Below are positions 1-8,609 of a stretch of DNA of 64,000 nucleotides, one piece after another. The stretch is taken from assembly GCF_000146345.1 (NCBI RefSeq), contig NZ_GL397071.1, positions 1,956,695 through 2,020,694 of the forward strand, given 5' to 3'. Source of the stretch: Peptoniphilus duerdenii ATCC BAA-1640. Its GTDB lineage: Bacteria; Bacillota; Clostridia; Tissierellales; Peptoniphilaceae. The translations under genes were made by a program, and so were the position numbers. The notes beneath the pieces were generated by a model. That model had not been told where the DNA came from, did no database searches, and saw only the letters and a program-made list of their open reading frames with translations. The stretch's first letter is position 1, and every line of letters begins with the position of its first letter.

Positions 1-268
1 TTGAAGAAGAAAGATTTGGTTTAGGTTATGTATAGGATATTTATTTAAATTTATTATAATTTTTGAAATTATTTCATTTGCAAAGACTTGACCGTCGGAA
101 GTTATACCCGTTCGACTCACTTCGTTCGCTCAGGGTGACTGTAGTTGGGAGGATATTGTAGCGTCGAAGCCCTAGCCGAAATCTTTGATTTCGTAGCAGG
201 TCTTATGCATAGTTCCTAAGAAGCCGAATGTAATGAAGGCTGATTTGTTGAACTCGACTGCCCGGCTG

Positions 269-295
269 TGGAAGCAAAATGCTTCCGCTACAGAG
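269..295. repeat. palindromic repeat copy 1
   Basis: A 27-nt element contains the near-palindrome GGAAGCAAAATGCTTCC followed by GCTACA. A second copy lies at 362-388 with the same flank. Each copy could fold into a short hairpin. The function is unknown; dispersed palindromic intergenic repeats of this kind are common in bacteria. Confidence 0.6.
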
Positions 296-361
296 ATAAA
301 TAATAGGAATGGTTGTCGTACGCCTTACGCCTGAGTTAAGAGAGTTTAATACCGATGTTGA

Positions 362-388
362 TGGAAGCAGATTGCTTCCGCTACAAAG
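362..388. repeat. palindromic repeat copy 2
   Basis: Second copy of the element at 269-295. Its core is GGAAGCAGATTGCTTCC followed by GCTACA; it differs from copy 1 in the loop and at a few flanking bases. Confidence 0.6.
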
Positions 389-424
389 CAGTTTTGATGG
401 GTGAACCTATATAATAAATTACAC

Positions 425-450
425 AAAAAAAGAGACTTGTTACAGTCTCT
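425..450 (-). terminator. intrinsic terminator of the opp operon
   Basis: On the minus strand a 6-bp stem (AGAGAC/GTCTCT) with an 8-nt loop is followed by a run of T. It lies just after the stop codon of the peptide-binding protein gene. Confidence 0.8.
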
Positions 451-477
451 TTCTTTAATATTTTTTACTTCTATTTT

Positions 478-2151
478 TTAGAATCCTGTTGCTGATTTAA
501 AGAAGAAGTATCCTAGTGGTGTGTAGTAGATTCCCTTGATGTTTGGCTTAGCCATATAAGAGTTGGTGTAGAAGTAGATTGGTGCTACTACTGAGTCTTC
601 TCCTATTAGGATGTCTTCTGCTTTATGCATGTTTTCCATTCTTAACTTTTGATCTGATGTTGCTTTTGCTGCTTTTACTAATTCGTCGAATTTTGGATTC
701 TTGTATTGTGCGTCGTTGTTTCCACCACCGGTCATCCACATATCTATAAATGACATTGGATCGTTATAGTCTGCTATCCAGCCATGTCTTGCTATGTTGA
801 AGTTTCCTTGTTTTCTTTCTGTTAAGAATACGTTCCAGTCTTGATTTTGAAGTGTTACTTGTACGCCAAGTTTTTCTTGCCACATATTTTGTAGTGCTTC
901 TGCTATCGCTTTATGACTTTCCATTGTGTTGTATAGATATTCTATTTGTGGGAAGCCTTCTCCGTTTGGATATCCTGCTTCTTCCATTAATTTCTTAGCT
1001 TCTTCTACATTCTTATCGTAGTCTTCAGGTTTAACTGAGTAGTAGTCTCCGCCTGTAGTTCTGAAGTCTTTTCCTTCTGCTCCGTCTGCATCATATACTC
1101 CTGCTGGTACATATGCTGATGCTGGTTGTTCTCCTTTTCCTGTAACTTGTTTAACGATGAAGTCTCTATCTATTACTAGTGAGAATGCTTTTCTTACTCT
1201 TGCATCATCAAATGGTGGTTTTTCTGTGTTGAAACATACGAAGTAAGTTCCTACTTGTGGTAGTACTTTTAGTTCTTTTGTTTCTAGAAGTTTTTGTATT
1301 TCTTCTTGTGGTACTGAGTTTATAAAGTCCAAATCTCCTGATCTATATGATGCGTAGATTGCGTTTTGATCGTCTTGTAAGTGGAAGTTTAATTTTTCTG
1401 CTGTTACTGATGATGCATCATAGTATTCTTCGTTCTTAGTTAGTATTAGTTGAGAGTTGTGGTCCCATTTTTCTAGTTTGTAAGGTCCATTACTTACTAG
1501 TGTATCTGCGCTAGTTGTCCATGTTTTATTAGATACTACGTCTTCTCTTACTGGCATTACTGCTGGGAATGCACAGATTTCTTCGAAGTATGGGCATTTT
1601 ACACTTAGATTAACTACAAATGTCTTGTCGTCTGGTGCTGATATGTCTAGTTTCTTGTCTTCGCTGTCATATCCTTTTACCATGTCTAACATGTATTCGT
1701 AGTCTGCTCCTGTTTCTGGGTTAACTAATCTGTTCCATGTATATACAAAGTCGCCTGCAGTCATTGGTTTTCCGTCTGACCATTTTGCGTCTCTTAGGTG
1801 GAATGTCCATGTTAATCCATCGTCACTTACGTCCCAAGATTCTGCTATACCTGGTTTAAGTACTGCGTTTCCTTGTCCGTCGTCATCCCATCTAATTAGT
1901 GATTCAAATAGGTGTGATTCTATGATAGCTCCATCAACTGATGTATTTAGTTGTGGGTCTATGGTTTCTGGTTCTGATGCTATATTTAAATCTAGAACTC
2001 CGTCTACTTTTCCTGGTTCAAATTCTGATACGGCTGTATCTCCATTTCCTTTTTCTGCGTTTTTGTTTGCAGGCTTACTGCCTCCACCACATGCTGTTAA
2101 AAGCATGGTAAATGCTAATGCTAAGATTAATAGTTTTGATTTTTTTAACAT
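478..2151 (-). CDS. oppA: oligopeptide ABC transporter substrate-binding lipoprotein (SBP_bac_5)
   Basis: Extracellular solute-binding lipoprotein that captures peptides and delivers them to the OppBC permease. The 557-residue length is normal for family 5 binding proteins. The N-terminus is a lipoprotein signal with lipobox LTAC and acylated Cys21. The body shows family features such as GIAESWDVSDDGLTWTFHLR, the GPYKLEKW segment and the AFSLVIDRDFI segment. It is the last gene of the operon, 10 bp after the second ATPase gene, and is followed by a terminator. Binding-protein genes are more often placed first, so the 3' position is mildly unusual. The substrate (oligopeptide, dipeptide or other) cannot be read from sequence; the opp naming rests on the long ATPases and overall similarity. 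Confidence 0.9.
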   Translation of the reverse strand: MLKKSKLLILALAFTMLLTACGGGSKPANKNAEKGNGDTAVSEFEPGKVDGVLDLNIASEPETIDPQLNTSVDGAIIESHLFESLIRWDDDGQGNAVLKPGIAESWDVSDDGLTWTFHLRDAKWSDGKPMTAGDFVYTWNRLVNPETGADYEYMLDMVKGYDSEDKKLDISAPDDKTFVVNLSVKCPYFEEICAFPAVMPVREDVVSNKTWTTSADTLVSNGPYKLEKWDHNSQLILTKNEEYYDASSVTAEKLNFHLQDDQNAIYASYRSGDLDFINSVPQEEIQKLLETKELKVLPQVGTYFVCFNTEKPPFDDARVRKAFSLVIDRDFIVKQVTGKGEQPASAYVPAGVYDADGAEGKDFRTTGGDYYSVKPEDYDKNVEEAKKLMEEAGYPNGEGFPQIEYLYNTMESHKAIAEALQNMWQEKLGVQVTLQNQDWNVFLTERKQGNFNIARHGWIADYNDPMSFIDMWMTGGGNNDAQYKNPKFDELVKAAKATSDQKLRMENMHKAEDILIGEDSVVAPIYFYTNSYMAKPNIKGIYYTPLGYFFFKSATGF

Positions 2152-2161
2152 TTTTTTCCTC

Positions 2162-3136
2162 CTAAACGTTGTGGCAACTTACAAAGTGACCATCTTCTAA
2201 TTCTCTTATTTGTGGTTCTACTTGACTGCATTTTTCCGTCGCGTACTGGCATCTTTCATGGAACCTACATCCAGTCGGCGGATTTATAGGAGATGGTATC
2301 TCTCCTTGTAGTTTTATCCTGGATTTCTGTCTAGTTACTTCTGGGTCTGGTACTGGGATTGCTGATAGCAAAGATTTTGTATATGGATGTAGCGGATTTT
2401 CATAGAGTCTTTGTGCATCTACTAGCTCGACTAATTTTCCAAGATACATAACTCCTATTCTGTCGGAGATATGTTTTACTACTGAAAGGTCGTGAGCTAT
2501 AAATAGATAGGTTAGACCTAGTTCATTTTGCATATCCTCAAGCATGTTTACTATTTGGGCTTGGATGGATACGTCAAGTGCTGAAATCGGCTCATCACAT
2601 ACTATGAACTCTGGCTCTACTGCCAGTGCTCTTGCTATCCCAATTCTCTGTTGTTGTCCTCCAGAAAACTCATGTGGATATCTATTTGAATGTTCCTCAT
2701 TAAGTCCTACTTTTTTAATCAGTTCTTTTATTCTTTCATTTCTATTTTTTTGGCAAAGTCCATGTATATCCAGTGCTTCTCCTATGATTTCCCTTACAGT
2801 CATCCTTGGATCTAGGGATGCGGATGGATCTTGGAAGATGATTTGCATCTTTCTTCTATATGGATACATGTCCTTTTTTATATTTTTTTCACTGTCATAG
2901 ATCACTTCGCCGTCATAGACTATTCTTCCACTAGTCGGTTCATGAAGTCTTAGTATTGTTCTTCCAAGTGTGGTCTTTCCACATCCAGATTCTCCAACTA
3001 GTCCCAATGTCTCTCCCTTTTTTATAAATAGGGATACATCGTCTACAGCTTTTACTTTTGCTTTTCCACTAAAGGCTGAGTTTACATCGAAATGTTTTAC
3101 TAAGCGATCTATTTCTACTAGTTTTTTATCTTCCAT
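2162..3136 (-). CDS. oppF: oligopeptide ABC transporter ATP-binding protein OppF
   Basis: One of two cytoplasmic ATPases that energise peptide import. Visible motifs are Walker A (GESGCGKTT), the ABC signature (SGGQQQRIGIARAL), Walker B (FIVCDEPISALD) and the H-loop (IAHDLSVV). The C-terminal extension typical of Opp/Dpp ATPases is present and includes a cysteine-containing segment (GCRFHERC), which is associated with the oligo_HPY domain. The length of 324 aa is typical. The start overlaps the end of oppD by 11 bp, so the pair is translationally coupled. Confidence 0.93.
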   Translation of the reverse strand: MEDKKLVEIDRLVKHFDVNSAFSGKAKVKAVDDVSLFIKKGETLGLVGESGCGKTTLGRTILRLHEPTSGRIVYDGEVIYDSEKNIKKDMYPYRRKMQIIFQDPSASLDPRMTVREIIGEALDIHGLCQKNRNERIKELIKKVGLNEEHSNRYPHEFSGGQQQRIGIARALAVEPEFIVCDEPISALDVSIQAQIVNMLEDMQNELGLTYLFIAHDLSVVKHISDRIGVMYLGKLVELVDAQRLYENPLHPYTKSLLSAIPVPDPEVTRQKSRIKLQGEIPSPINPPTGCRFHERCQYATEKCSQVEPQIRELEDGHFVSCHNV

Positions 3137-4163
3137 GTACTGCCTCCTTTACGTGTAAGAAACATTTTGATTTGTGATCTTCTGATATATTTATCATCGG
3201 TGGTTCTTTTCTCAAGCAGATGTTCATACAATGGTCGCATCTATTTGAGAATCCACATCCTTCCGGTGGATTTAACATGTCCACCGGAGTTCCTTCGATG
3301 GATTTTAATCTTTCATTTTCCTTTGAGTCAATTCTTGGCATTGAGCCAAGTAGACCCTTTGTATATGGATGTTGTGGGTTGTAGAATATTTCTTCTACAG
3401 TTCCCTTTTCAACGATCTTACCTGCATACATTACGCATACCGTATCACAAATTTGTGCAACTACCGCCAAGTTGTGGGTGATAAAGATTACACTCATCTT
3501 GGTCTTTTCTTGAATCTTTTTGATAAGTTCAAGGATTTGTGCTTGAATGGTTACATCCAGCGCAGTAGTCGGTTCATCAGCAATAAGTATGTCTGGTTCA
3601 CAAATAAGTCCCATACCTATCATGACCCTTTGACGCATACCACCTGATAATTCGTGAGGGTACTGTTTCATACGCCTTTCTGGGTTTGAAATTCCGACTA
3701 GTTCAAGTATGTTAACCGCCTTGTCATAGGCTTCTTTTTTAGAAATATTACTATGAACTAGGACAGCTTCCATAAGTTGGTTTCCAATTGTATATACTGG
3801 ATTTAGACAGGTCATAGGATTTTGGAAGATCATGGAGCACTTAGCTCCTCTGAAATTTCTCATCTGTTTTTTGTCATAGTCTAGGACATTTTCTCCTTTG
3901 TAGAGGATTTTTCCACCCTTTACCTTGCCCGGACTTTGTAGAAGTCCCATAATCGCATATGATTCAACGGATTTACCTGAGCCTGACTCTCCAACGATGC
4001 CCATGATTTCATTTTCGTGTAAGGTGTAGCTAATCTTGTCCACCGCTTGTACCTCTCCTACTGGTGTGTAGAAAGATACTTGCAGGTCTTCAACCTTTAA
4101 TATTTCTTTTCTATCTTCTATCTTTAATTCTTTATTTAATTCTGTGTTCATTTCTGTATTCAT
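3126..4163 (-). CDS. oppD: oligopeptide ABC transporter ATP-binding protein OppD
   Basis: Partner ATPase of OppF. Walker A (GESGSGKSVES), signature (LSGGMRQRVMIGMGL), Walker B (ILIADEPTTALD) and H-loop (ITHNLAVV) are present, plus the C-terminal extension with clustered cysteines (GCGFSNRCDHC). The N-terminus carries a short hydrophilic leader with a repeated MNTE motif before the ATPase fold begins at about residue 22. An AGGTG site lies 5 nt before the ATG and supports the chosen start. It follows oppC by 12 bp. Confidence 0.93.
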   Translation of the reverse strand: MNTEMNTELNKELKIEDRKEILKVEDLQVSFYTPVGEVQAVDKISYTLHENEIMGIVGESGSGKSVESYAIMGLLQSPGKVKGGKILYKGENVLDYDKKQMRNFRGAKCSMIFQNPMTCLNPVYTIGNQLMEAVLVHSNISKKEAYDKAVNILELVGISNPERRMKQYPHELSGGMRQRVMIGMGLICEPDILIADEPTTALDVTIQAQILELIKKIQEKTKMSVIFITHNLAVVAQICDTVCVMYAGKIVEKGTVEEIFYNPQHPYTKGLLGSMPRIDSKENERLKSIEGTPVDMLNPPEGCGFSNRCDHCMNICLRKEPPMINISEDHKSKCFLHVKEAVHGR

Positions 4164-4175
4164 TGTTCACCTACT

Positions 4176-5201
4176 CTACTTTTTAAGTCTTGGGTCCAGT
4201 GCATCACGTAAGCCGTCTGAAAATAGGTTAAGTGATAGTATCATAAGACTTAGGATTAATGATGGAATGATGAGCCTATATGCGTAGGAATATATACCTC
4301 CTAGAGCATCTGCTGCCATAGCACCAAGAGACGTCATCGGAGCTGAAACCCCTATTCCTAAGAAGGATAGGAATGATTCTAGAAATATCGCTGATGGAAT
4401 TTGCATGGCTGTCATTACGATTATCTGTCCTATACAGTTCGGGAACAAGTGTCTCCAGATAATTCTCTTTCTAGATCCACCTAGAGCTTCCACTGCAGTG
4501 ATAAACTCTTGTTTCTTAAGCATAAGAACCTGACCTCTTATCATCCTCGCCATTCCGACCCAGTATAGAAGTCCAAAGGCTATAAATATAGATATAAGCG
4601 CAGGACCAAGGACTGCAATCTTCTTGGCAAACTCTGAATTGGAACTGTTTACAAAGTCCTTTAAAGGAGTTGATATTCCGATTGAAAGTAGAATTACTAC
4701 AAGTACATCAGGAATTGAGTAGATAAGATCTAGAAATCTCATCATAAGAGCATCGACTTTTCCACCGAAGTATCCAGAAACCGCTCCATATATAGAACCT
4801 ATGAAAAGTACGATAAGTGAAGCGAAAACTCCAACTATAAGAGAAACCCTGGTACCATACATAGTTCTTACCATGATATCTCTTCCTAGCTTGTCTGTTC
4901 CAAAAGGATACCTAGCACATGGAAATAAATTTTCGTCTCCTCTAAATTGAGTGGTGTAATCCCCTTCCACAAATAGTGGTCCGATGAAGGCAAATATGAC
5001 AACCACCACGATGAACATAAGAGCCACCATGGCAATCTTGTTTGCTTTTAACCTTCTCATCGCATCCTTAAAATAGGAGGTAGAAGGAGCTTTAGTCATG
5101 AAATTTTCCTTTTGTTCAACTGACGCAAGATCAAAGTCGTTTTCAGTGAAGTTATATTCATCAAGATTTAGTTTTTTGTTAAGATTGAAAAAATTTTCCA
5201 T
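4176..5201 (-). CDS. oppC: oligopeptide ABC transporter permease OppC
   Basis: Membrane subunit of the peptide importer. A cytoplasmic leader of about 55 residues precedes the first membrane helix (IAMVALMFIVVVVIFAFIG). Family features include the FGTDKLGRDIMVR segment and the EAA-type loop EALGGSRKRIIWRHLFPN, which contacts the ATPases. The 341-aa length is slightly long because of the N-terminal extension. The gene starts directly after oppB with a 1-bp gap. Confidence 0.93.
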   Translation of the reverse strand: MENFFNLNKKLNLDEYNFTENDFDLASVEQKENFMTKAPSTSYFKDAMRRLKANKIAMVALMFIVVVVIFAFIGPLFVEGDYTTQFRGDENLFPCARYPFGTDKLGRDIMVRTMYGTRVSLIVGVFASLIVLFIGSIYGAVSGYFGGKVDALMMRFLDLIYSIPDVLVVILLSIGISTPLKDFVNSSNSEFAKKIAVLGPALISIFIAFGLLYWVGMARMIRGQVLMLKKQEFITAVEALGGSRKRIIWRHLFPNCIGQIIVMTAMQIPSAIFLESFLSFLGIGVSAPMTSLGAMAADALGGIYSYAYRLIIPSLILSLMILSLNLFSDGLRDALDPRLKK

Positions 5202-5202
5202 T

Positions 5203-6132
5203 CTAAGCCCCTTTCGTTAAGTCAATTCTTGGATCTATAAATCTATATAGAATGTCAACTACCATGTTCATAAAAACAACCAAGGTCGCAAATAATAATG
5301 TGGTAGCCATAATAATCGGATAATCTCTATTCAAAACTGAGTTTACAAAATATCTGCCCATACCTTGTACTGAAAATACAGATTCAACAACCATAGAGCC
5401 TGTAATAATACCAGCAGTAAGTGGTCCTAAGTAGGTAAGTACAGGTATAAAAGCATTCTTAAGAGCGTGTTTAAAAAGAATCTTAGACTCGGAAACACCC
5501 TTTGAACGGGCCGTCCTGATATAGTCTTGACCGATGGCATCAAGCATGGAAGACCTAGACAGCCTAGCGATATAACACATAGAGTAAAACCCTAGAGCGA
5601 ACACCGGCATAAAGTAGGATTTGATTCCTACAAGCCCCATAGTTGGAAGCAGCTTCAGCTTAACTCCAAATAGTAGAAGTAGAAGCGTCGCAACTACGAA
5701 TCCAGGAGCAGAAATACCAATGGTGGTCAACACCCGCAGGATTGAATCAACAGGTTTACCTCTGTTATATGCTGCAAGGCAACCTAGAGGAACCCCAACT
5801 AATGTTGCCCATGTAAGTGCAAGAAGTCCGAGTTTGGCACTGGTTGGAAACATCTCTTTTATGATGTCAATAACTGGCCTATTCTTTTGCATTTTTAAAG
5901 AAACTCCAAAATCTCCTTTAAGAGCATTTAATATAAAATTTTTGAGCTGAACCATCTTAGGTTGATCTAGCCCGTACTTTTTATTTAGAGCAGCCAGAAC
6001 TTCCGGTGATTGGGATTTTTCACTGGCAAAAGGGCTCCCTGGAGCTAAGTCCATAAGAACAAAAGTGATAATACTTACGAGAAGAATAACCCCAATTGCC
6101 TGTAATATTCTTTTAAAAATGTACTTTATCAT
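5203..6132 (-). CDS. oppB: oligopeptide ABC transporter permease OppB
   Basis: First gene of the operon and the second membrane subunit. It is 309 aa with six predicted helices. The N-terminal FKRILQAIGVILLVSIITF segment and the ATPase-contact loop ARSKGVSESKILFKHALKN are typical of the OppB/DppB family. A TAGGAGG ribosome binding site lies a few bases before the ATG, and a sigma-70-type promoter sits about 25-50 bp upstream. Confidence 0.93.
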   Translation of the reverse strand: MIKYIFKRILQAIGVILLVSIITFVLMDLAPGSPFASEKSQSPEVLAALNKKYGLDQPKMVQLKNFILNALKGDFGVSLKMQKNRPVIDIIKEMFPTSAKLGLLALTWATLVGVPLGCLAAYNRGKPVDSILRVLTTIGISAPGFVVATLLLLLFGVKLKLLPTMGLVGIKSYFMPVFALGFYSMCYIARLSRSSMLDAIGQDYIRTARSKGVSESKILFKHALKNAFIPVLTYLGPLTAGIITGSMVVESVFSVQGMGRYFVNSVLNRDYPIIMATTLLFATLVVFMNMVVDILYRFIDPRIDLTKGA

Positions 6133-6156
6133 ATTAACCTCCTAATATAGTTATGT

Positions 6157-6185
6157 ATTATATACTTTAACTTGGTAAATTGCAA
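6157..6185 (-). promoter_or_regulatory. predicted sigma-70 promoter of the opp operon
   Basis: On the minus strand TTGCAA (6180-6185) and TATAAT (6157-6162) are separated by 17 nt. The start codon of oppB follows about 24 bp later. Confidence 0.7.
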
Positions 6186-6473
6186 GCGTTAAAAAGTAAA
6201 CAATCAAACGGCTATTTCTCGCGAAAAATATGTATAGTAAGCGATTGATATCGCATTCCTAAAAATGAATGCAAAAAAATAATTCAAAAAAAGTTTTGTA
6301 ATTTTGTTAAATTTTGCGATTTAATGAGTTAAACGATAATAGTTACTATTTATTTAATGATTTTTAATAAATGATAATGTTCTATTAGAAAAAATTTTCT
6401 ACTTAAAATAAATTTTGTTAGGAGAAATTTGTAGTCAAAATAATATCTGGTTGTACTATATGTAGTTTTGCAT
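6186..6473. other. AT-rich intergenic region without a recognised gene
   Basis: About 290 bp between the opp promoter and the V-ATPase terminator, very AT-rich. I see no ORF with a ribosome binding site and no RNA family I recognise. Confidence 0.5.
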
Positions 6474-6499
6474 AAAAAAAATAGAGCCATCTGGCTCTA
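6474..6499 (-). terminator. intrinsic terminator of the V-ATPase operon
   Basis: On the minus strand an 8-bp stem (TAGAGCCA/TGGCTCTA) with a 2-nt minimal loop is followed by seven T. It lies about 33 bp after the ntpD stop codon. Confidence 0.85.
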
Positions 6500-6532
6500 A
6501 GTTTCATATCTTTAAGTTTTTATTTTTTTCTT

Positions 6533-7153
6533 TTATTTTCTATTCTTCTTATCTTTTACTTTTTTTAGTCTAAAGAAATCTTCTCTTTCCTTTTCTTGCA
6601 AGATATTTTCGATTTCTTTTACTATCTTTGTGTACTTCGGAATCTGTATTTTATCCAAGGCATTGGCTCTCTTTTGAGTCTTTTTTATTTCTTGGGCAAG
6701 TTTAAATACTGAGTTTTCTACTTCTGCTAGTTCGTAGATCAAGTACTTAACTCCGTGAAGGTCGATGCTTGCTTCGTCGAAGGCAGATGTAGTTCTATGG
6801 AAAGAATATTCTGCTCGTCTTTCTTTTTCTTCGTACTTCACCTTTGGAAGTTCTACTCCCATGACGGATCTGAATTTTACTTCGTAGTCGTCTTCTATTG
6901 GCACTGCTTTTGATACTTCAAAGATGGATTCTGTTCCCATGGTGATGGTTGCATCTTCTAGTGCTCTATAGGTCTTGGCAAATTCTACTACGATTTTATT
7001 CTGTATTTCCGCTGCCTTTTTGTTTAGGTCCATCATCTCTTTTATAAGGACGGTCCGTTTTTTATCCAGTAGGTCGTAGCCTTTTTTCGCAAATTCCAAG
7101 GACGCTTTTGTCTGTAAAAGATTTGCTTTTGTAGGTATTACTTTGGTTGCCAT
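6533..7153 (-). CDS. ntpD: V-type ATP synthase subunit D
   Basis: Central-shaft subunit that couples rotation of the A3B3 head to the membrane ring. The 206 aa are mostly alpha-helical with long heptad-like stretches at both ends, as expected for the coiled-coil rotor. The N-terminal region (TKANLLQTKASLEFAKKGYD) matches the family. The C-terminus is strongly basic (KKVKDKKNRK). It is the last gene of the operon, 16 bp after ntpB, and ends before a strong terminator. Confidence 0.93.
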   Translation of the reverse strand: MATKVIPTKANLLQTKASLEFAKKGYDLLDKKRTVLIKEMMDLNKKAAEIQNKIVVEFAKTYRALEDATITMGTESIFEVSKAVPIEDDYEVKFRSVMGVELPKVKYEEKERRAEYSFHRTTSAFDEASIDLHGVKYLIYELAEVENSVFKLAQEIKKTQKRANALDKIQIPKYTKIVKEIENILQEKEREDFFRLKKVKDKKNRK

Positions 7154-7169
7154 TTTATCCTACCTTCTA

Positions 7170-8609
7170 CTATTTATTGTCTTTACTTTGTGTCTCTACT
7201 TCTTCGTGAGTTTCTTTATTATCTTCTACTTTTCTATTTAAATATTTCTTCTTTAGTTCTGGGTCTATTCTGTCTAGGCTTTCTTCTGGCAATATCTTTA
7301 AAAGTTCCCATCCTAGGTCCAATGTTTCTTCTATATTTCTATTTTCATCGAATCTTTGGCGTAGGAATTTCTTTTCAAATTCATCTCCAAAGTCTAGAAT
7401 CTTCTTATCTGAATCGGATAGATCTTCTCTACCGATTATTTGTGAAAGAGCTCTTACTTCTTGCACCTTTGAGTAGGATGCAAAGAGTTGTGAGGATAAG
7501 TCCGCATGATCTTCTCTCGTGTAGCCTTCTCCGATTCCGTCCTTCATTAGTCTTGATAGTGAAGGCAAGACGTTGATAGGAGGATATATTCCTGAGCCGT
7601 GAAGATCTCTTGATAGTACGATCTGTCCTTCTGTTATATATCCTGTAAGGTCTGGGATTGGATGGGTGATATCATCATTTGGCATGGTTAGTATCGGTAT
7701 AAGTGTTACTGATCCATCTATTCCCTTTATCATTCCCGCTCTTTCGTATAACATTGCAAGGTCTGAATAGAGATGGCCTGGGTATCCTTTTCTAGATGGA
7801 ACTTCTTCTCTAGATGATGATACTTCTCTTAGGGCTTCTCCGTAGGATGTTATATCTGTCATGATTACTAGCACGTGCTTATTACATTCGTACGCCAAGT
7901 ATTCTGCACAGGTTAGGGCACATTTAGGCACGATAAGTCTTTCCATTATTGGATCGTCTGCGTAGTTTACATACATGACTACATTTTCTGATACTCCTGC
8001 GTTGTTGAATTCTTCGCGGAAGTAATCTGCTTCATCGTGTTTTACTCCTATGGCTGCAAATACTATGGCGAAGTTATCTTCTCCACTTGCATTTGATATT
8101 TTTGCCTGTCTTACGATTTGTGCTGCAAGTTCATTATGTGGTAGTCCTGAACCAGAAAATATCGGTAACTTTTGTCCACGGATAAGTGTCATTAGTGCAT
8201 CTATGGCTGAGATTCCCGTTTGAATAAAGTTTCTTGGATATAGTCTTGCAACTGGGTTTATCGGTCTTCCGTTTACGTTGTAGAACTTATCTGCGTAGAT
8301 TTCTCCACCTTTATCTATCGGTCTTCCAAGTCCGTCGAAAACTCTGCCTAGGACTTCATCTGTTAGTGGTATTTCAAATGGTCTAGCTTCAAAGGTTACT
8401 TCCATGTTCTTTGTAGAACTTCCTAGTAGGTCACCGAAGACTTGGATGGTCGCCTTGTCTTCATCTACTTTTACTACAGTTCCCACCATGGATTTCTTGC
8501 CATCCCTAGTCTTTATTTCAACTACTTCATCGTAGGAGACATGATGAAGGTTCGAAAGTTCAATTAGTGAGCCTTCTATTTTATCTAGTAATAAATAATT
8601 CTTTTTCAT
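7170..8609 (-). CDS. ntpB: V-type ATP synthase subunit B
   Basis: Non-catalytic regulatory subunit of the peripheral hexamer. At 479 aa it has normal length. The degenerate nucleotide-binding region ([15 protein letters not shown]) lacks the canonical GKT of the catalytic subunit, as expected for B. Conserved segments such as [18 protein letters not shown] and [13 protein letters not shown] are present. A hydrophilic, acidic C-terminal tail follows residue 460. The gene abuts ntpA with no gap, consistent with coupled translation at the required 1:1 ratio. Confidence 0.95.
   Translation of the reverse strand: MKKNYLLLDKIEGSLIELSNLHHVSYDEVVEIKTRDGKKSMVGTVVKVDEDKATIQVFGDLLGSSTKNMEVTFEARPFEIPLTDEVLGRVFDGLGRPIDKGGEIYADKFYNVNGRPINPVARLYPRNFIQTGISAIDALMTLIRGQKLPIFSGSGLPHNELAAQIVRQAKISNASGEDNFAIVFAAIGVKHDEADYFREEFNNAGVSENVVMYVNYADDPIMERLIVPKCALTCAEYLAYECNKHVLVIMTDITSYGEALREVSSSREEVPSRKGYPGHLYSDLAMLYERAGMIKGIDGSVTLIPILTMPNDDITHPIPDLTGYITEGQIVLSRDLHGSGIYPPINVLPSLSRLMKDGIGEGYTREDHADLSSQLFASYSKVQEVRALSQIIGREDLSDSDKKILDFGDEFEKKFLRQRFDENRNIEETLDLGWELLKILPEESLDRIDPELKKKYLNRKVEDNKETHEEVETQSKDNK

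Larger units (their letters stand above)
1..477. other. intergenic stretch with short palindromic repeats, no convincing gene
   Basis: No ORF with a ribosome binding site or recognisable product was found. The stretch is visibly richer in G+C than the neighbouring genes. It contains several short palindromes and a 27-nt motif present twice (listed separately). The first 33 bases read in frame 3 as a ten-residue tail ending at a TAG, which could be the last codons of a plus-strand gene outside the window, but this cannot be shown. Confidence 0.5.

Noticed and set aside
1-33. C-terminal tail of a plus-strand gene at the window start
   Set aside because: Only about ten codons are visible and no family can be recognised, so it is not listed as a gene.
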